A model generated the notes under the pieces. That model had not been told where the DNA came from and did not search any database. It saw only the letters and a program-made list of their open reading frames with translations. 64,000 bases of DNA from contig NZ_CP128185.1 of NCBI RefSeq assembly GCF_030316135.1, forward strand, positions 3,472,001 to 3,536,000, written 5' to 3'. The translations under genes were made by a program, and so were the position numbers. This document shows positions 45,044-55,422 of the stretch, piece after piece; the stretch's first letter is position 1; every line of letters starts with the position of its first letter. The stretch is from Aliiglaciecola sp. LCG003 (GTDB taxonomy: Bacteria; Pseudomonadota; Gammaproteobacteria; Enterobacterales; Alteromonadaceae).

Positions 45044-46057
45044 TTAGTGTGAAGTTAGGGTGTAGAAGTCTTTGGAATGATGTAAACGACGTTGGTTATC
45101 CACAATCAGCACATCATAACCTGGCGTTCGATTGATTAGATCAATGCCTTGTTGTACCCCCATCACAAATACTGCTGTGGAAAGCGCATCATTCAAAGTG
45201 CTGTCTGGACCAATGATAGTCACACTTTGCACTTCGTAAACTGACTTACCACTTTTGGGGGATAGAATGTGATGATAACGCTGGCCATCTTGCTCAAAAT
45301 ATCGCTCATAATCTCCTGAGGTAGACATGGCGATGTTTTCCAAAGGCAAAATAACCGCTTGTTTGTCTTTGTTACGTGGGTCTCTAATGCCCACTGTCCA
45401 TGGTCTTCCGCGCCTGTCGCCTAGCAACCCAGTGTCTCCGCCCGCAGTGACTAGCGCATGCTCGATTCCCATGCTCTTCAATATGGATAAAGCATTGTCA
45501 ACCCCATGACCTTTGGCAATACCCCCTAAATCAATTTTCACTTTGGGATGGGAAAAATAGATAGTCTGATTGGCAGTATCTAAGCGTATGTGGCAATAAT
45601 TAACGGCTTCAAGAAGCTGATTGATAGTTTCTTGGTCTGGTTTCTGATTTTGCCGATAATCGTACAAGTAGCCTACACTGGCAAAGGTAATATCAAAGGC
45701 ACCTTGCGTTTCTTCAGACAAACCAACCGACAATGTGACTAAATCGAACATCTCTTTTGAAACTTTCACTGGAGAGGCACTAGCCTGACGATTTAATTTG
45801 GATAGTTCACTTTGCTCTATGTATGGACTCATCAATTGATTAATACGCTCCATCTCGTCCATTACGGCCGCAACAGCTTGTTCACCAAGCTTGGGATCAT
45901 CAGACCAAATTTCGGTATGAATATTGGTGCCCATGATGCCTTGGCTATCGGTGTACCATTTAGCCTGAACTTTGACACTCAGCATAATAAATAGGGCACA
46001 CAATATTGCAAAGCTCGTAAAGGATAGATTTTTGGATCGCGAACTAACCCTAGTCAT
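45044..46057 (-). CDS. apbE: FAD:protein FMN transferase (ApbE family)
   Basis: A 337-residue periplasmic flavin transferase that attaches FMN to Thr/Ser of proteins such as NqrB/NqrC or RnfD/G, using FAD and Mg2+. The hydrophobic signal (about 13-32) has no clear lipobox cysteine, unlike many ApbE lipoproteins. MGTNIHTEIW, LGGIAKGHGVDNAL, ALVTAGGDTGLLG and the metal-site region STAVFVMG are family marks. The start overlaps the rsmI stop by eight bases. Confidence 0.92.
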   Translation of the reverse strand: MTRVSSRSKNLSFTSFAILCALFIMLSVKVQAKWYTDSQGIMGTNIHTEIWSDDPKLGEQAVAAVMDEMERINQLMSPYIEQSELSKLNRQASASPVKVSKEMFDLVTLSVGLSEETQGAFDITFASVGYLYDYRQNQKPDQETINQLLEAVNYCHIRLDTANQTIYFSHPKVKIDLGGIAKGHGVDNALSILKSMGIEHALVTAGGDTGLLGDRRGRPWTVGIRDPRNKDKQAVILPLENIAMSTSGDYERYFEQDGQRYHHILSPKSGKSVYEVQSVTIIGPDSTLNDALSTAVFVMGVQQGIDLINRTPGYDVLIVDNQRRLHHSKDFYTLTSH

Positions 46058-46889
46058 TCAAACTCAAACCGTATTGGTACAGGGCATTTTTCTTTAACCC
46101 ATAATGCTCAGCGGTAATGGCAGCCGCTTTTTTCAAGGGCAATTCTTTGATTAAACTTTCGAGTAGGCTTAACGCTTCTTGAGGTAAATCCTCGCCATCA
46201 ATTTTCACCCCAGCGACCATCAATACGAACTCGCCCCGTTGATGATTCGGATCGTCCAATAACCAAGCCAAAGCATTCTCAGCAGTGTCCGCATAAAAGG
46301 TTTCAAATGCCTTGGTAATTTCTTTGGCAATGACAACTTTGCGTTCAGGACCAAGCACCGCAATGATTGCTTCGAGGGTATTCACGATACGACGCGGCGA
46401 CTCATAGAATACGGTGGTGGCAATTTCAGCTTTCAACAAACCCAAGGTTTGTTGCTTCGCCATTTGTTTAACCGGTAAAAAACCATTGAAGCGAAATTGA
46501 TCCGTTGCCATACCGGAAGCGCTCATTGCCGCGATGGCTGCGCATGCTCCAGGCACGGGCACAACTGTCACCCCAGCCTGTCGGCATTGGTTAACTAAGC
46601 TGTATCCTGGATCACTAATTAAGGGCGTCCCTGCATCAGAAATCAACGCCACATTTGAACCTTTAAGTAAATGTTCAATCAATTGTTTAGCCCGTTGAGA
46701 TTCATTATGATCATGTAACGATGTCATTCTCGTTTTGATATCATAGTGCTGCAGCAGTTTTTGACTGTGCCTAGTATCTTCAGCAGCGACGATATCAACT
46801 TGGTTGAGAATGCTAATTGCACGCAGGGTTATGTCGTCTAAATGACCAATTGGGGTTGCAACGATAAATAATGTACCAGTTTCTGTCAC
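46050..46889 (-). CDS. rsmI: 16S rRNA (cytidine-1402-2'-O)-methyltransferase
   Basis: A 279-residue SAM-dependent methyltransferase of the SIRT/tetrapyrrole methylase fold that modifies C1402 in the decoding centre of 16S rRNA. LFIVATPIGHLDDITLRA at the start, EDTRHSQKLLQHYDI, LISDAGTPLISDPGYSLV and FYESPRRIVNTLEA are the conserved blocks. It is divergent from lpoA, the same arrangement as in E. coli. Confidence 0.97.
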   Translation of the reverse strand: MTETGTLFIVATPIGHLDDITLRAISILNQVDIVAAEDTRHSQKLLQHYDIKTRMTSLHDHNESQRAKQLIEHLLKGSNVALISDAGTPLISDPGYSLVNQCRQAGVTVVPVPGACAAIAAMSASGMATDQFRFNGFLPVKQMAKQQTLGLLKAEIATTVFYESPRRIVNTLEAIIAVLGPERKVVIAKEITKAFETFYADTAENALAWLLDDPNHQRGEFVLMVAGVKIDGEDLPQEALSLLESLIKELPLKKAAAITAEHYGLKKNALYQYGLSLND

Positions 46890-46973
46890 TTAGGGTCAGC
46901 CTTTGATTGTTTTACTGCATAAGGCATTTTAAACTACCTGAAAGCAAATAGGTTGGAATTTTTGAGAACATAC

Positions 46974-48908
46974 ATGCATAAGTTGAAGTGGAGCGTAATT
47001 TGTTTATCGTCGATACTGATAGTAGGTTGTGGCTCTACCCCGAAGAAAACCAGCCAAGAAGTAGTCATCGACAACCAGCCTTCGCAAACTGACAATCTGC
47101 AGCCGGAATCAATTAACGATCCCGACTACTATTTACAACAAGCTGAACTTGCCGATCGCAATGAAGGCGATAAACACCGTCGCAATCAATATATATTGCA
47201 AGCTGCTGAGGCATACCAACAACTTGGTGCATGCCAGCAAACAACTAAAATCGTGCAATTGGCAGAGCCCCAAATACAAGATGTCGAGTTACATAACTTG
47301 GCCTATGTACTGCTAGCTGAGTGCCTATTAGAAGCACCGAAAGTAGATTATAAAACCCTTGGAATTTACCTGCCTCAGATCAACCCTGAATTGGGTCAGA
47401 CGCAACGGGTGATCGATATTCAAAGTCGTTATTATATTCACACCAAACAGTGGTTGAGCGCCGCAAAAAGTAAAGTCCGCTATTTTAACAATACACCAGA
47501 AGACTCTGAAACCATTTGGTACCTGCTGCAAAATTTGTCTGAAGCCGAACTTGAAACCGCTCGCTTACGAGCACCTGAGCTTACCCCTTGGGTGCAACTT
47601 AGTCTGATAGTGCAACGCTACGGCTTACAGGCAGACAAACTACAAATCGCGGTGCAAGAATGGCAACAACGTTTTGCTGGACATCCGCTGTCTGAACATT
47701 TGCCAGAGGAAATTTCTGTGGCCATGCAAACCCTTGCTCTAAAACAACAAAAAATTGCAGTTTTATTGCCGCTAAGTGGTCGCTTTGTACAGCAGGGTCT
47801 GGCTATTAAAGAAGGGGTTATAGCCGCTTATTTAGCCCAGACAAAGCAACTAGAAATGAATGCAGATGTACCCTACCCAGCAGTGCGATTTTTTGACTCT
47901 CAGAGCATCGAGATCAATGAATTAGTTGCACAGACGGCTGATTTTGATGTGGTTATCGGCCCTCTTATGAAGGATAAACTAAGTGAGTTCAGTGCTCTGG
48001 CTGACAAAGGCTTGAACATTGTAGGGCTGAATCGATTAGATATTGAAGACACGCCGCCAGTGGAGCTTTCGTCTGCACTGCCATCATCGTCTGAGCTTTT
48101 GCCGAACCCGCCCCAGCCAATAAAACCTGGCTTGCGTGTTTATTTCGCCTTGTCACCAGAAGATGAAGCGGTGCAAATCGCACTAAAAGTATTTAACAGT
48201 GGTGCCAGGCACCCTATTGTTATTTCTCAAGAAAATGGCGCTGGCCGTAGAATGGCAGACACTTTCTTACAAAGTTGGTTGTCCTTATCTAGTGATAATT
48301 CGCCAGCTAATCTTGCGACCTTTAATGACAATAAAAGTATGCGAACCAGTTTGACTGGACTATTAGATGTAGCACAAAGCAAAGATCGAATCGATCAAAT
48401 AGAGGGCCTCACCAGTCACCAAATCTATGCGGTACCTAGAAATCGCCGCGACGTTGATGCCATTATATTATTTTCCACTCCTGAACAAACAGAGTTACTA
48501 AATCCTATTGTGGAAGCTAGTTTAAGTCCCTTCAATGATAAAAGCGTGCCCGTTTATGCGTCATCACGTAGTTTTAGCCAAAACTTTAGCAACAACAGCT
48601 TGCGAGACTTACGCAATATGATTTTTTCAGATATGCCATGGATGTTACCCAGCAATAACAATCTTGCACTACATCAAGAAGTAGAGCAGATCTGGCCACA
48701 ACGAGATGACACATTAAAGAGATTGTTTGCGTTAGGGTACGATTCATTAAATATCTTACCTGAGTTGGCAGCTTTAAGTGTCCTGCCGCAGGTCAGCCAA
48801 AAGGGCCTGACAGGCTCATTATCAGTGGATTCTAAGGGCAATATTTTGCGCCAACTTCCTTTTGGTAAAATTACAGAAAACGAGGTTATTCTGCTTGCAA
48901 TGGATTAA
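46974..48908 (+). CDS. lpoA: Penicillin-binding protein activator LpoA
   Basis: A 644-residue outer-membrane lipoprotein that activates the peptidoglycan synthase PBP1a. The lipobox is IVGCGS (Cys19 with the ATG start at 46974; an in-frame TTG at 46953 would add seven residues). Residues 20 to about 250 are TPR-like helical; from about 260 a periplasmic binding protein-like domain follows (KIAVLLPLSGRFVQQGLAIKEG split by shorter motifs: VVIGPLMKDKL, GLNRLD). Length and domain order fit LpoA. It overlaps yraN. Confidence 0.93.
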   Translation: MHKLKWSVICLSSILIVGCGSTPKKTSQEVVIDNQPSQTDNLQPESINDPDYYLQQAELADRNEGDKHRRNQYILQAAEAYQQLGACQQTTKIVQLAEPQIQDVELHNLAYVLLAECLLEAPKVDYKTLGIYLPQINPELGQTQRVIDIQSRYYIHTKQWLSAAKSKVRYFNNTPEDSETIWYLLQNLSEAELETARLRAPELTPWVQLSLIVQRYGLQADKLQIAVQEWQQRFAGHPLSEHLPEEISVAMQTLALKQQKIAVLLPLSGRFVQQGLAIKEGVIAAYLAQTKQLEMNADVPYPAVRFFDSQSIEINELVAQTADFDVVIGPLMKDKLSEFSALADKGLNIVGLNRLDIEDTPPVELSSALPSSSELLPNPPQPIKPGLRVYFALSPEDEAVQIALKVFNSGARHPIVISQENGAGRRMADTFLQSWLSLSSDNSPANLATFNDNKSMRTSLTGLLDVAQSKDRIDQIEGLTSHQIYAVPRNRRDVDAIILFSTPEQTELLNPIVEASLSPFNDKSVPVYASSRSFSQNFSNNSLRDLRNMIFSDMPWMLPSNNNLALHQEVEQIWPQRDDTLKRLFALGYDSLNILPELAALSVLPQVSQKGLTGSLSVDSKGNILRQLPFGKITENEVILLAMD

Positions 48909-49254
48909 GCAAAGCCTATCACGGGTAACTGGGCAACAAGCTGAAAATCGCGCTCGGCAATACCTGATGGAACATGGTTTGCTATTCCATTCCAGCAATT
49001 ATCAATGCCGAACAGGTGAGATTGATCTAATAATGAAAAATGGTTCTGAATGGGTTTTTGTCGAGGTAAAATACCGCAAAAATACTGAGCATGGTCATGC
49101 GGCTGAATATTTTCATGCTGCAAAAAGAAAAAAATTCACTTTGGCGATGAAACATTTTATGCATAATCACGATCTTAACCCAGCAATGGTGGCACACCGA
49201 ATCGACTTGGTTGCTATAGATGGTGATGACATTCAATGGTATAAGAGTGTGTAA
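48895..49254 (+). CDS. yraN: YraN family (UPF0102) putative endonuclease-like protein
   Basis: A 119-residue protein with an endonuclease-like core: GQQAENRARQYLMEHG, RTGEIDLIMKNG and VFVEVKYRKN carry the E...D...ExK pattern of restriction-endonuclease folds. The start is set at TTG 48895, overlapping the lpoA stop by 14 bases, with GAGG nine bases upstream; a further TTG at 48862 is possible. The activity is not established. Order lpoA-yraN-diaA-dolP is the conserved one. Confidence 0.9.
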   Translation: MQWIKQSLSRVTGQQAENRARQYLMEHGLLFHSSNYQCRTGEIDLIMKNGSEWVFVEVKYRKNTEHGHAAEYFHAAKRKKFTLAMKHFMHNHDLNPAMVAHRIDLVAIDGDDIQWYKSV

Positions 49255-49264
49255 ATCACGCTAA

Positions 49265-49903
<639 letters not shown>

Positions 49904-49909
49904 CAAATA

Positions 49910-50485
49910 ATGTTCCAGCTCAAACGCCACTATGTAATTATCATTGTAACGCTATTATGCGTGCTACAAGGTTGCGCTGCACTAGTGGTCGGGGCTGGCG
50001 TAGGGGCTGCATCTGCGGCCCACGATAGGCGTACATTAGGCACTCAGGTGGATGACAAAACAGCGGCAGCGCGGCTATCTAACGCAATCACCAAGAATAC
50101 GAAATTAGAGAAAGCCAATATTAACATTACCGTTTTTAACGGGGTAGCATTATTAGTTGGCCAAGCGCCTGAGCAAGCTATGTTAACTGAGATTTCAACA
50201 ACCGCTCAGGGTGTGAAAAATTTAGTTAAAGTACATAATCAAGTCCGCATCGGTAATGTCATTCCTGCCAGTGTTTCGGCAAATGATCTGTGGGTAGAAG
50301 GTAAGGTTAAGACTGCCTTAATTGGCGACAAGCGTATAGACGGATTACACATCAAAGTTGTAGTAGAAGACTCCGAGGTCTTTTTAATGGGCTTAGTAAA
50401 AAATAATGAGGCGGATATTGCCGTAGACATTGCCCGAAATGTCAGCGGAGTTGCCCGTGTCATCAAAGTATTCGAATCACTTTAA
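49910..50485 (+). CDS. dolP: Outer-membrane BON-domain lipoprotein DolP (YraP)
   Basis: A 191-residue lipoprotein: signal with lipobox LQGCAA (Cys22), a Gly/Ala-rich stretch (VVGAGVGAASAAHDRRT), then two BON domains (about 45-115 and 120-190; the second with VKTALIGDKRIDGLHIKV). DolP binds anionic lipid at division sites and supports outer-membrane integrity in E. coli. It starts six bases after the diaA stop. Confidence 0.94.
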   Translation: MFQLKRHYVIIIVTLLCVLQGCAALVVGAGVGAASAAHDRRTLGTQVDDKTAAARLSNAITKNTKLEKANINITVFNGVALLVGQAPEQAMLTEISTTAQGVKNLVKVHNQVRIGNVIPASVSANDLWVEGKVKTALIGDKRIDGLHIKVVVEDSEVFLMGLVKNNEADIAVDIARNVSGVARVIKVFESL

Positions 50486-50548
50486 GATTGAAGTAGCCTA
50501 ACCTAGTTTGCGCTCTTTTATAGCCTTAGTAGCAAAAGAAGAAGAATT

Positions 50549-52366
50549 TTGGCCCTAGCAAGTCGTTCTATATTTACCTACTGGCGCAATTTATTTATTA
50601 CTGCGGTGACTATCCCATTTATGTTAGTTACTGTGGTTTTAGTCAGCCAAATCGCTGAAGTAAGCTCTCAAGCAAAATTAGATTTGCTGCAGGAAAAAGC
50701 TCGGAGCAACCTACATAAAGCCGAAAGCGTGTTGTTGCAGTTCATCAACATCGCCTATCAGGCCGCGGACATCGTCTCACACAGCCAACTAGATACCAGT
50801 CAATACTCAGGACTGCTCCCTCGACTCGAGGCATTGCGCACACGTTTTAATGTCATAGATAGTATTATTCTGTTAGCGCCAAATTCGAAACCTCAGCCCC
50901 TATTAACGTCCACGACAAATTTAAAGCAACTGATACACCATTTAAACCCTATAAACCCTATAAACCCAGAAAAAGCCTCACTGCTCACAGTTGAACAGCA
51001 AACATTCATTCTGATTAATGTTGCCGCTGATTTACACTCTGATGCAACCAAGGGCGACAATGCTCAATTACTGATTATTATCCCGTTGCAAGCACTTGTT
51101 GACCATCTGGTTGTTGCAGAAGGTGAACATGTAAGCATAGTGAATGAAGGAGTTTTAACCCGATCGTCTATACAACCGCCTACAGATGATGAGTGGCAAC
51201 ATGTTAGCTTACCTTTGGGAGAATTAGGTCCGTCTATCAACATTGTCTATTCGTTACATATGGCAGAAAGTGCGGTCCCTTTAAATACAGCTTTGTCATC
51301 CGTACTAGTGCTGATGATTGCCATTTTAATCCCATCGATAATAATTGCCGTTTTAATGTCGAGTAAGATTGTTAAACCCTTACGTTCTCTCAATTATCTA
51401 GTCAAGCAGTATGCCAACGGTGTATTTGATGCCCATATACAGCCAACTCAGTTTAATGAGCTGAATGATTTAACTCGTTTCTTGCTAGATATGGCTCGCA
51501 AAGTTGAGAAAGCCAACCTTACTTTGCAGCAGCGAGTGAAGACTCGTACTCACGAATTAGAACAAGCAAATACTGAATTGCGCACTGCCTTAGAAACCCT
51601 TAGTGAGATGCAACAACACGCCATTGAAAGTGAAAAAATGTCTTCGCTAGGAAGATTGGTGGCTGGGATTGCTCATGAAATAAACACCCCACTTGGGGTG
51701 GCGGTCACCGCCAGTACTAGCTTAGAGAGGTTTGTGAATCAACTTGCCACTAAGTTTAAGGAAAACTCACTCACCCGCTCTTATATGCAAAGACACATGC
51801 AGGATACCAGCGAGTCATGTACCATTTTGATTGCTAATCTGCAACGGGCAGCAGAGATGATTCATAACTTTAAGGAAGTGGCGGTAGATCAAAGCTCAGA
51901 GGGTTTAAGGGATTTTAATTTAGCCTTTTACGTTGAAGAAGTGCTGATGACGGTGAAACCTAAATTTGTCGGGTATAACCTAACATGTACCCAAAGCATT
52001 GATGAGAATATCGATATCCACGGATACCCAGGCGCGATTGCACAAATCATTACCAATCTAGTGGAAAATAGCTTACTACATGGTTTTGAGCGAAATAAGC
52101 AACATTCTATACAACTTAATGCAACCTTAAATAAACAGCAGTCAATAGTGTTGACCTATCGTGATAATGGTAAAGGGCTAAGTGATCAAGTTCGTGAGAA
52201 TATATTCGAACCCTTTTTCACCACTACCCGGTCAGAAGGTGGGTCGGGCTTGGGGATGCACATAGTGTTTAATTTGGTTACGCAAAAGCTCAAAGGAAGC
52301 ATAGTCATCGGCAAGCCTGAAGAGGGTGTAGAGTTTATCATGACGTTTCCCACCCAGCAGGATTAA
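50549..52366 (+). CDS. Sensor histidine kinase with periplasmic domain
   Basis: A 605-residue kinase: TM1 about 14-33, periplasmic domain about 35-248 (possibly dCache-like), TM2 about 250-272, HAMP about 272-325, coiled coil about 325-365, HisKA-type His376 in VAGIAHEINTPLG, N-box NLVENSLLHG, G1 DNGKGL and GGSGLGMHIV. There is no receiver domain. TTG start at 50549. Residues near 130 include a short LNPINPINP repeat coded by tandem 9-base copies. No regulator gene adjoins, so it is an orphan kinase. Resembles kinases that have GIAHEINTPLG and pair with unlinked regulators. Confidence 0.88.
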   Translation: MALASRSIFTYWRNLFITAVTIPFMLVTVVLVSQIAEVSSQAKLDLLQEKARSNLHKAESVLLQFINIAYQAADIVSHSQLDTSQYSGLLPRLEALRTRFNVIDSIILLAPNSKPQPLLTSTTNLKQLIHHLNPINPINPEKASLLTVEQQTFILINVAADLHSDATKGDNAQLLIIIPLQALVDHLVVAEGEHVSIVNEGVLTRSSIQPPTDDEWQHVSLPLGELGPSINIVYSLHMAESAVPLNTALSSVLVLMIAILIPSIIIAVLMSSKIVKPLRSLNYLVKQYANGVFDAHIQPTQFNELNDLTRFLLDMARKVEKANLTLQQRVKTRTHELEQANTELRTALETLSEMQQHAIESEKMSSLGRLVAGIAHEINTPLGVAVTASTSLERFVNQLATKFKENSLTRSYMQRHMQDTSESCTILIANLQRAAEMIHNFKEVAVDQSSEGLRDFNLAFYVEEVLMTVKPKFVGYNLTCTQSIDENIDIHGYPGAIAQIITNLVENSLLHGFERNKQHSIQLNATLNKQQSIVLTYRDNGKGLSDQVRENIFEPFFTTTRSEGGSGLGMHIVFNLVTQKLKGSIVIGKPEEGVEFIMTFPTQQD

Positions 52367-52577
52367 GCCTAGTTCGCTATTGCTTACTATTTAACAGTAC
52401 CGGCTAAGAATAGTAGTTACTATTATAGTGGGCAGTTATTCCAAAGCCTTTATTAGGTTGATTTACGCACCTAATATCGACTTTCCTGCTATTTTGTCGA
52501 TACCCTTTATAGCCTTCACCGCAGATCGTGATTACCGACCTCATTCTCAATTCACTAATGTGTTAACCCACCTATCA

Positions 52578-53399
52578 CTAAATCAGTTGTTTGGGGAATG
52601 AGCTCATATCTTTATTTAGCCATTTGGCGTCGAACAAGAGTTCATCAACTTTAGATTGTGCTGCGCTTATCTGACTTGTAGACATCTTTTCAAACAACCT
52701 GAAATAATTTGCGTTGATGTGGGCTTTTTCCTCATCCAGCGCACTGTATAGTCCTTGCCAAACTGCCGCTTTTATCAAATCGTTTTTGGCCAAATAATAA
52801 CCCACATAAAATTCATAAACTGACGGTTGGATGTCGGCTATGACCGAGGCTTTTTGTAGAGCCAAACGAGCAAACTCTAGCCCTTTTTCCATATCATTTT
52901 CGGCAGCATCGGCCATCAAGGCGACGTAAATGTCTACGTGGACTTCTTTCGCGTCTTGAAAACCATTTTCCATTGACTCCCAATTATCTTGCCGCTGGGA
53001 GTGACTCCATAACCATAAATTCACTTCAGGGCGAGACATTTTTACCGTGCTATTGACTAGCTTTTTCTGTAATGCCGGTATTTGTTGGATAGTGGTGACC
53101 TGCGATTGCTTGTCTGATTTGTTGCGCACAGACTGAGAAATGTGCGCATCCTCAAGACAGGTTTTATAGCTATCTAAAGATCTTAAAGCTAGATAGGTAT
53201 TTATGGAGGTAAGCTGTTCTCTTTGCTTCGCCAAGTCGCGTATAACATCATTACGAGGAATTGAGCACAACGCCCCCGAATGGGTAAAGTCACATATATC
53301 TTGATAACGATCACAGATTTTCCAAATCGAATCATCTGCCACATTTTGTTCTTCACAACCGACTAAAACTAATGTTAAGAGGCACAGCCAAGATCGCAT
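52578..53399 (-). CDS. DUF2989-like lipoprotein
   Basis: A 273-residue lipoprotein: lipobox VGCEE (Cys15), a Cys-containing N-terminal stretch (KICDRYQDICDFTHSGALC) and a helical C-terminal part (about 140-260) that reads like TPR-type repeats (EKGLEFARLALQKASVI, YYLAKNDLIKAAVWQGLY). I recall DUF2989 proteins next to sspB in Vibrio and Alteromonadales, which fits here, as it follows sspB on the same strand after a terminator. No function is known. Confidence 0.72.
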   Translation of the reverse strand: MRSWLCLLTLVLVGCEEQNVADDSIWKICDRYQDICDFTHSGALCSIPRNDVIRDLAKQREQLTSINTYLALRSLDSYKTCLEDAHISQSVRNKSDKQSQVTTIQQIPALQKKLVNSTVKMSRPEVNLWLWSHSQRQDNWESMENGFQDAKEVHVDIYVALMADAAENDMEKGLEFARLALQKASVIADIQPSVYEFYVGYYLAKNDLIKAAVWQGLYSALDEEKAHINANYFRLFEKMSTSQISAAQSKVDELLFDAKWLNKDMSSFPKQLI

Positions 53400-53450
53400 A
53401 GATTTTTCCTAATTAACTAAATTCACTTTACCAAGTTAATTTAACAAATA

Positions 53451-53475
53451 AAAAAGGCGCTGTGCAGCGCCTTTT
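53451..53475 (-). terminator. Terminator after sspB
   Basis: AAAAGGCGCTG pairs with CAGCGCCTTTT in a tight stem, just below the sspB stop, and ends in T's on the minus strand. Confidence 0.85.
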
Positions 53476-53477
53476 CA

Positions 53478-53882
53478 TTATTTAACAACCGTAAGGTTGG
53501 GTGGCCCCTTCTTATTCGGTTTTTTCGGAGACTCAACACTGGGTGTTTCGCCTTCCACTTCCGATAATTCATCTTCTATTGTGAAGACGGTTCCGGCTCC
53601 ATTTTCTTTGGCATAAATCGCTAATACCGCTAAACAGGGAACCACTAACTTCCGTGGCACTCCGCCAAAACGTGCATCAAACGAAATCTCTTCAATGCCT
53701 AACTTCAAGTTTGTACAAGCGTCTGGGGAAACGTTAAGTACGATTTGCCCATCTTTCACAAACTCTTGTGGCACTGAAGTACCCGGCACAGTTGCATCAA
53801 CGACTAGATATGGCGTGAGATAATTGTCTACTAACCAATCATAGTAAGCTTTGATGATATAAGGCTGCTGAGATGTCATCAT
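53478..53882 (-). CDS. sspB: ClpXP protease specificity-enhancing factor SspB
   Basis: A 134-residue adaptor that tethers ssrA-tagged proteins to ClpXP. The folded substrate-binding part is residues 1 to about 105 (YIIKAYYDWLVDNYLTPYLVVD, ARFGGVPRKLVVP, AVLAIYAKENG). An acidic linker and the ClpX-binding tail (LTVVK) follow. Compared with E. coli SspB (165) the linker is much shorter. It starts 17 bases after sspA in the usual operon. Confidence 0.95.
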   Translation of the reverse strand: MMTSQQPYIIKAYYDWLVDNYLTPYLVVDATVPGTSVPQEFVKDGQIVLNVSPDACTNLKLGIEEISFDARFGGVPRKLVVPCLAVLAIYAKENGAGTVFTIEDELSEVEGETPSVESPKKPNKKGPPNLTVVK

Positions 53883-53899
53883 TTTAAAACATGCTCCAC

Positions 53900-54532
53900 T
53901 TAAAGTGGATCGTGTATTTCCCGTTCTTGATCCGTTAACGAGGCTTTGAATGAACTACGGTCAAAAATGCGCTTCATATAAGCATGCACTTCTTTGCTGC
54001 CTGTACCGGTAAGTTGAATATTTAAAGCCGGCAATCTCCACAGTAATGGAGCAAGATAACAATCTACCAAACTAAACTCTTCACTCATAAAGAACGGTGT
54101 TTCTGCAAACAACGGCGCTAAACTCAACAAGGCTTCACGCAATTCATTACGTAATGCATCTAAATCGCCTTTACCAGACATAATGCTATCCGCAATTGAA
54201 TACCAATCTTGCTCAATTCTGTGCATCATCAAACGGCTTTGTCCCCGTGAAACCGGGTAAACAGGCATTAATGGCGGATGCGGAAAACGCTCATCCAAAT
54301 ATTCCATAATGATGTGTGATTTGTACAATACTAATTCGCGATCTACTAAAGTGGGAACCGTTCCATATGGATTCAAATCTAGCAAATCTTCTGGTAAGTT
54401 GGTTGGTTCAGTATAGCTGATTTCAACCCCTACCCCTTTTTCTGCAAGCACAATGCGTACTTGGTGACTGTAAATATCACTCGTGTCAGAGAACAACGTC
54501 ATTATTGAACGTTTATTCGCGGCTACAGCCAT
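53900..54532 (-). CDS. sspA: Stringent starvation protein A
   Basis: A 210-residue GST-fold protein without GST activity that binds RNA polymerase and helps cells through stationary phase. The N-terminal thioredoxin-like part reads MTLFSDTSDIYSHQVRIVLAEKG, then NPYGTVPTLVDREL, and the C-terminal helical domain has FSLVDCYLAPLLWRLP. GGAGG precedes the ATG. Operon with sspB; petC lies upstream with a terminator between. Confidence 0.96.
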   Translation of the reverse strand: MAVAANKRSIMTLFSDTSDIYSHQVRIVLAEKGVGVEISYTEPTNLPEDLLDLNPYGTVPTLVDRELVLYKSHIIMEYLDERFPHPPLMPVYPVSRGQSRLMMHRIEQDWYSIADSIMSGKGDLDALRNELREALLSLAPLFAETPFFMSEEFSLVDCYLAPLLWRLPALNIQLTGTGSKEVHAYMKRIFDRSSFKASLTDQEREIHDPL

Positions 54533-54631
54533 TAACTATCCTCCAGAATCAACAATATAGAACAACCAAATTAGTCTGTTTGTAACTTAAGATGATTGAA
54601 TGCTCGTAACATTAAATATTACCAGCCGATT

Positions 54632-54660
54632 AAAAAAAGGGGCAGATTCGCCCCTTTTCG
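54632..54660 (-). terminator. Terminator after petC
   Basis: AAAAGGGGC pairs with GCCCCTTTT (minus strand), then T's; it ends the petABC transcript about 25 bases past petC. Confidence 0.85.
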
Positions 54661-54684
54661 GATTATACCTGATTTTTTGGCGAA

Positions 54685-55422
54685 TTAGTGCACATCACGC
54701 CAATATTCTTTTTTCAGTAAGTAAACGAAAATGAATAACACCACAATAAAGGCTAAAACCCATTTGCCAATGGCTTCCAATTTCAACCGACCAGGCTCAC
54801 CTACATAAACTAAGTAGTTAACCAAGTCGAGTACCGCTGCATCATATTCTTCAGGACTTAACTCACCTTTTCCGTCAGTTTTAATGCCTACGTATACTTG
54901 CTTCATTTCACCATCGATCATACGCTCTTCATGGGTCTCTCTTGGAGTCCCTTGCAGTTCCTGCAACACATGAGGCATACCAACGTTAGGAAAACGCTTG
55001 TTGTTCACTCCAAAGGTTTTACTCTCATCTACGTAAAAGGTACGCAAGTAAGTATATAACCAATCAGCGCCACGAACACGGGACACTAAGGTTAGATCAG
55101 GTGGCGGTGCACCGAACCAAGTTGCAGCACTCGTTGCCGGGATTGCACTTTGGATATGATCTGAAACTTTTTCACCGGTGAATTGCAGGTGTTTTTGTCC
55201 TAGCTCCAACGGAATGTCCAAGTCAACAAAACTGCGCTGATAGCGCTGATACTGCATGTTATGACAACCTAAGCAGTAATTGTTGAACATCTTAGCGCCG
55301 TTTTGCAGGGAAGCTTTATCGGTTAAATCGATGTTAGCCTTATCGTTCGGAAAATCTTCCCCCCCGGCTGCAAAAACAGAGCTTGAAAACAGGAAGCATA
55401 AAATAAACGTTAACTTCTTCAT
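54685..55422 (-). CDS. petC: Ubiquinol-cytochrome c reductase, cytochrome c1 subunit
   Basis: A 245-residue periplasmic-facing haem protein of the bc1 complex. Signal peptide 1-19 (FAA), haem c site CLGCH (Cys50, Cys53, His54), and a C-terminal membrane anchor at about 222-240 (WVLAFIVVLFIFVYLL). It passes electrons from the Rieske protein to cytochrome c. The start overlaps the petB stop (ATGA). Confidence 0.96.
   Translation of the reverse strand: MKKLTFILCFLFSSSVFAAGGEDFPNDKANIDLTDKASLQNGAKMFNNYCLGCHNMQYQRYQRSFVDLDIPLELGQKHLQFTGEKVSDHIQSAIPATSAATWFGAPPPDLTLVSRVRGADWLYTYLRTFYVDESKTFGVNNKRFPNVGMPHVLQELQGTPRETHEERMIDGEMKQVYVGIKTDGKGELSPEEYDAAVLDLVNYLVYVGEPGRLKLEAIGKWVLAFIVVLFIFVYLLKKEYWRDVH

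Noticed and set aside
50935-50970. Tandem CCCTATAAA copies in the sensor kinase gene
   Set aside because: Only two or three 9-base copies coding for a short INPINP repeat; too small to be a regulatory or mobile repeat.
52407-52422. Palindrome AATAGTAG/TTACTATT-like sequence after the sensor kinase
   Set aside because: AT-only stem with no T-run; likely chance in AT-rich spacer.
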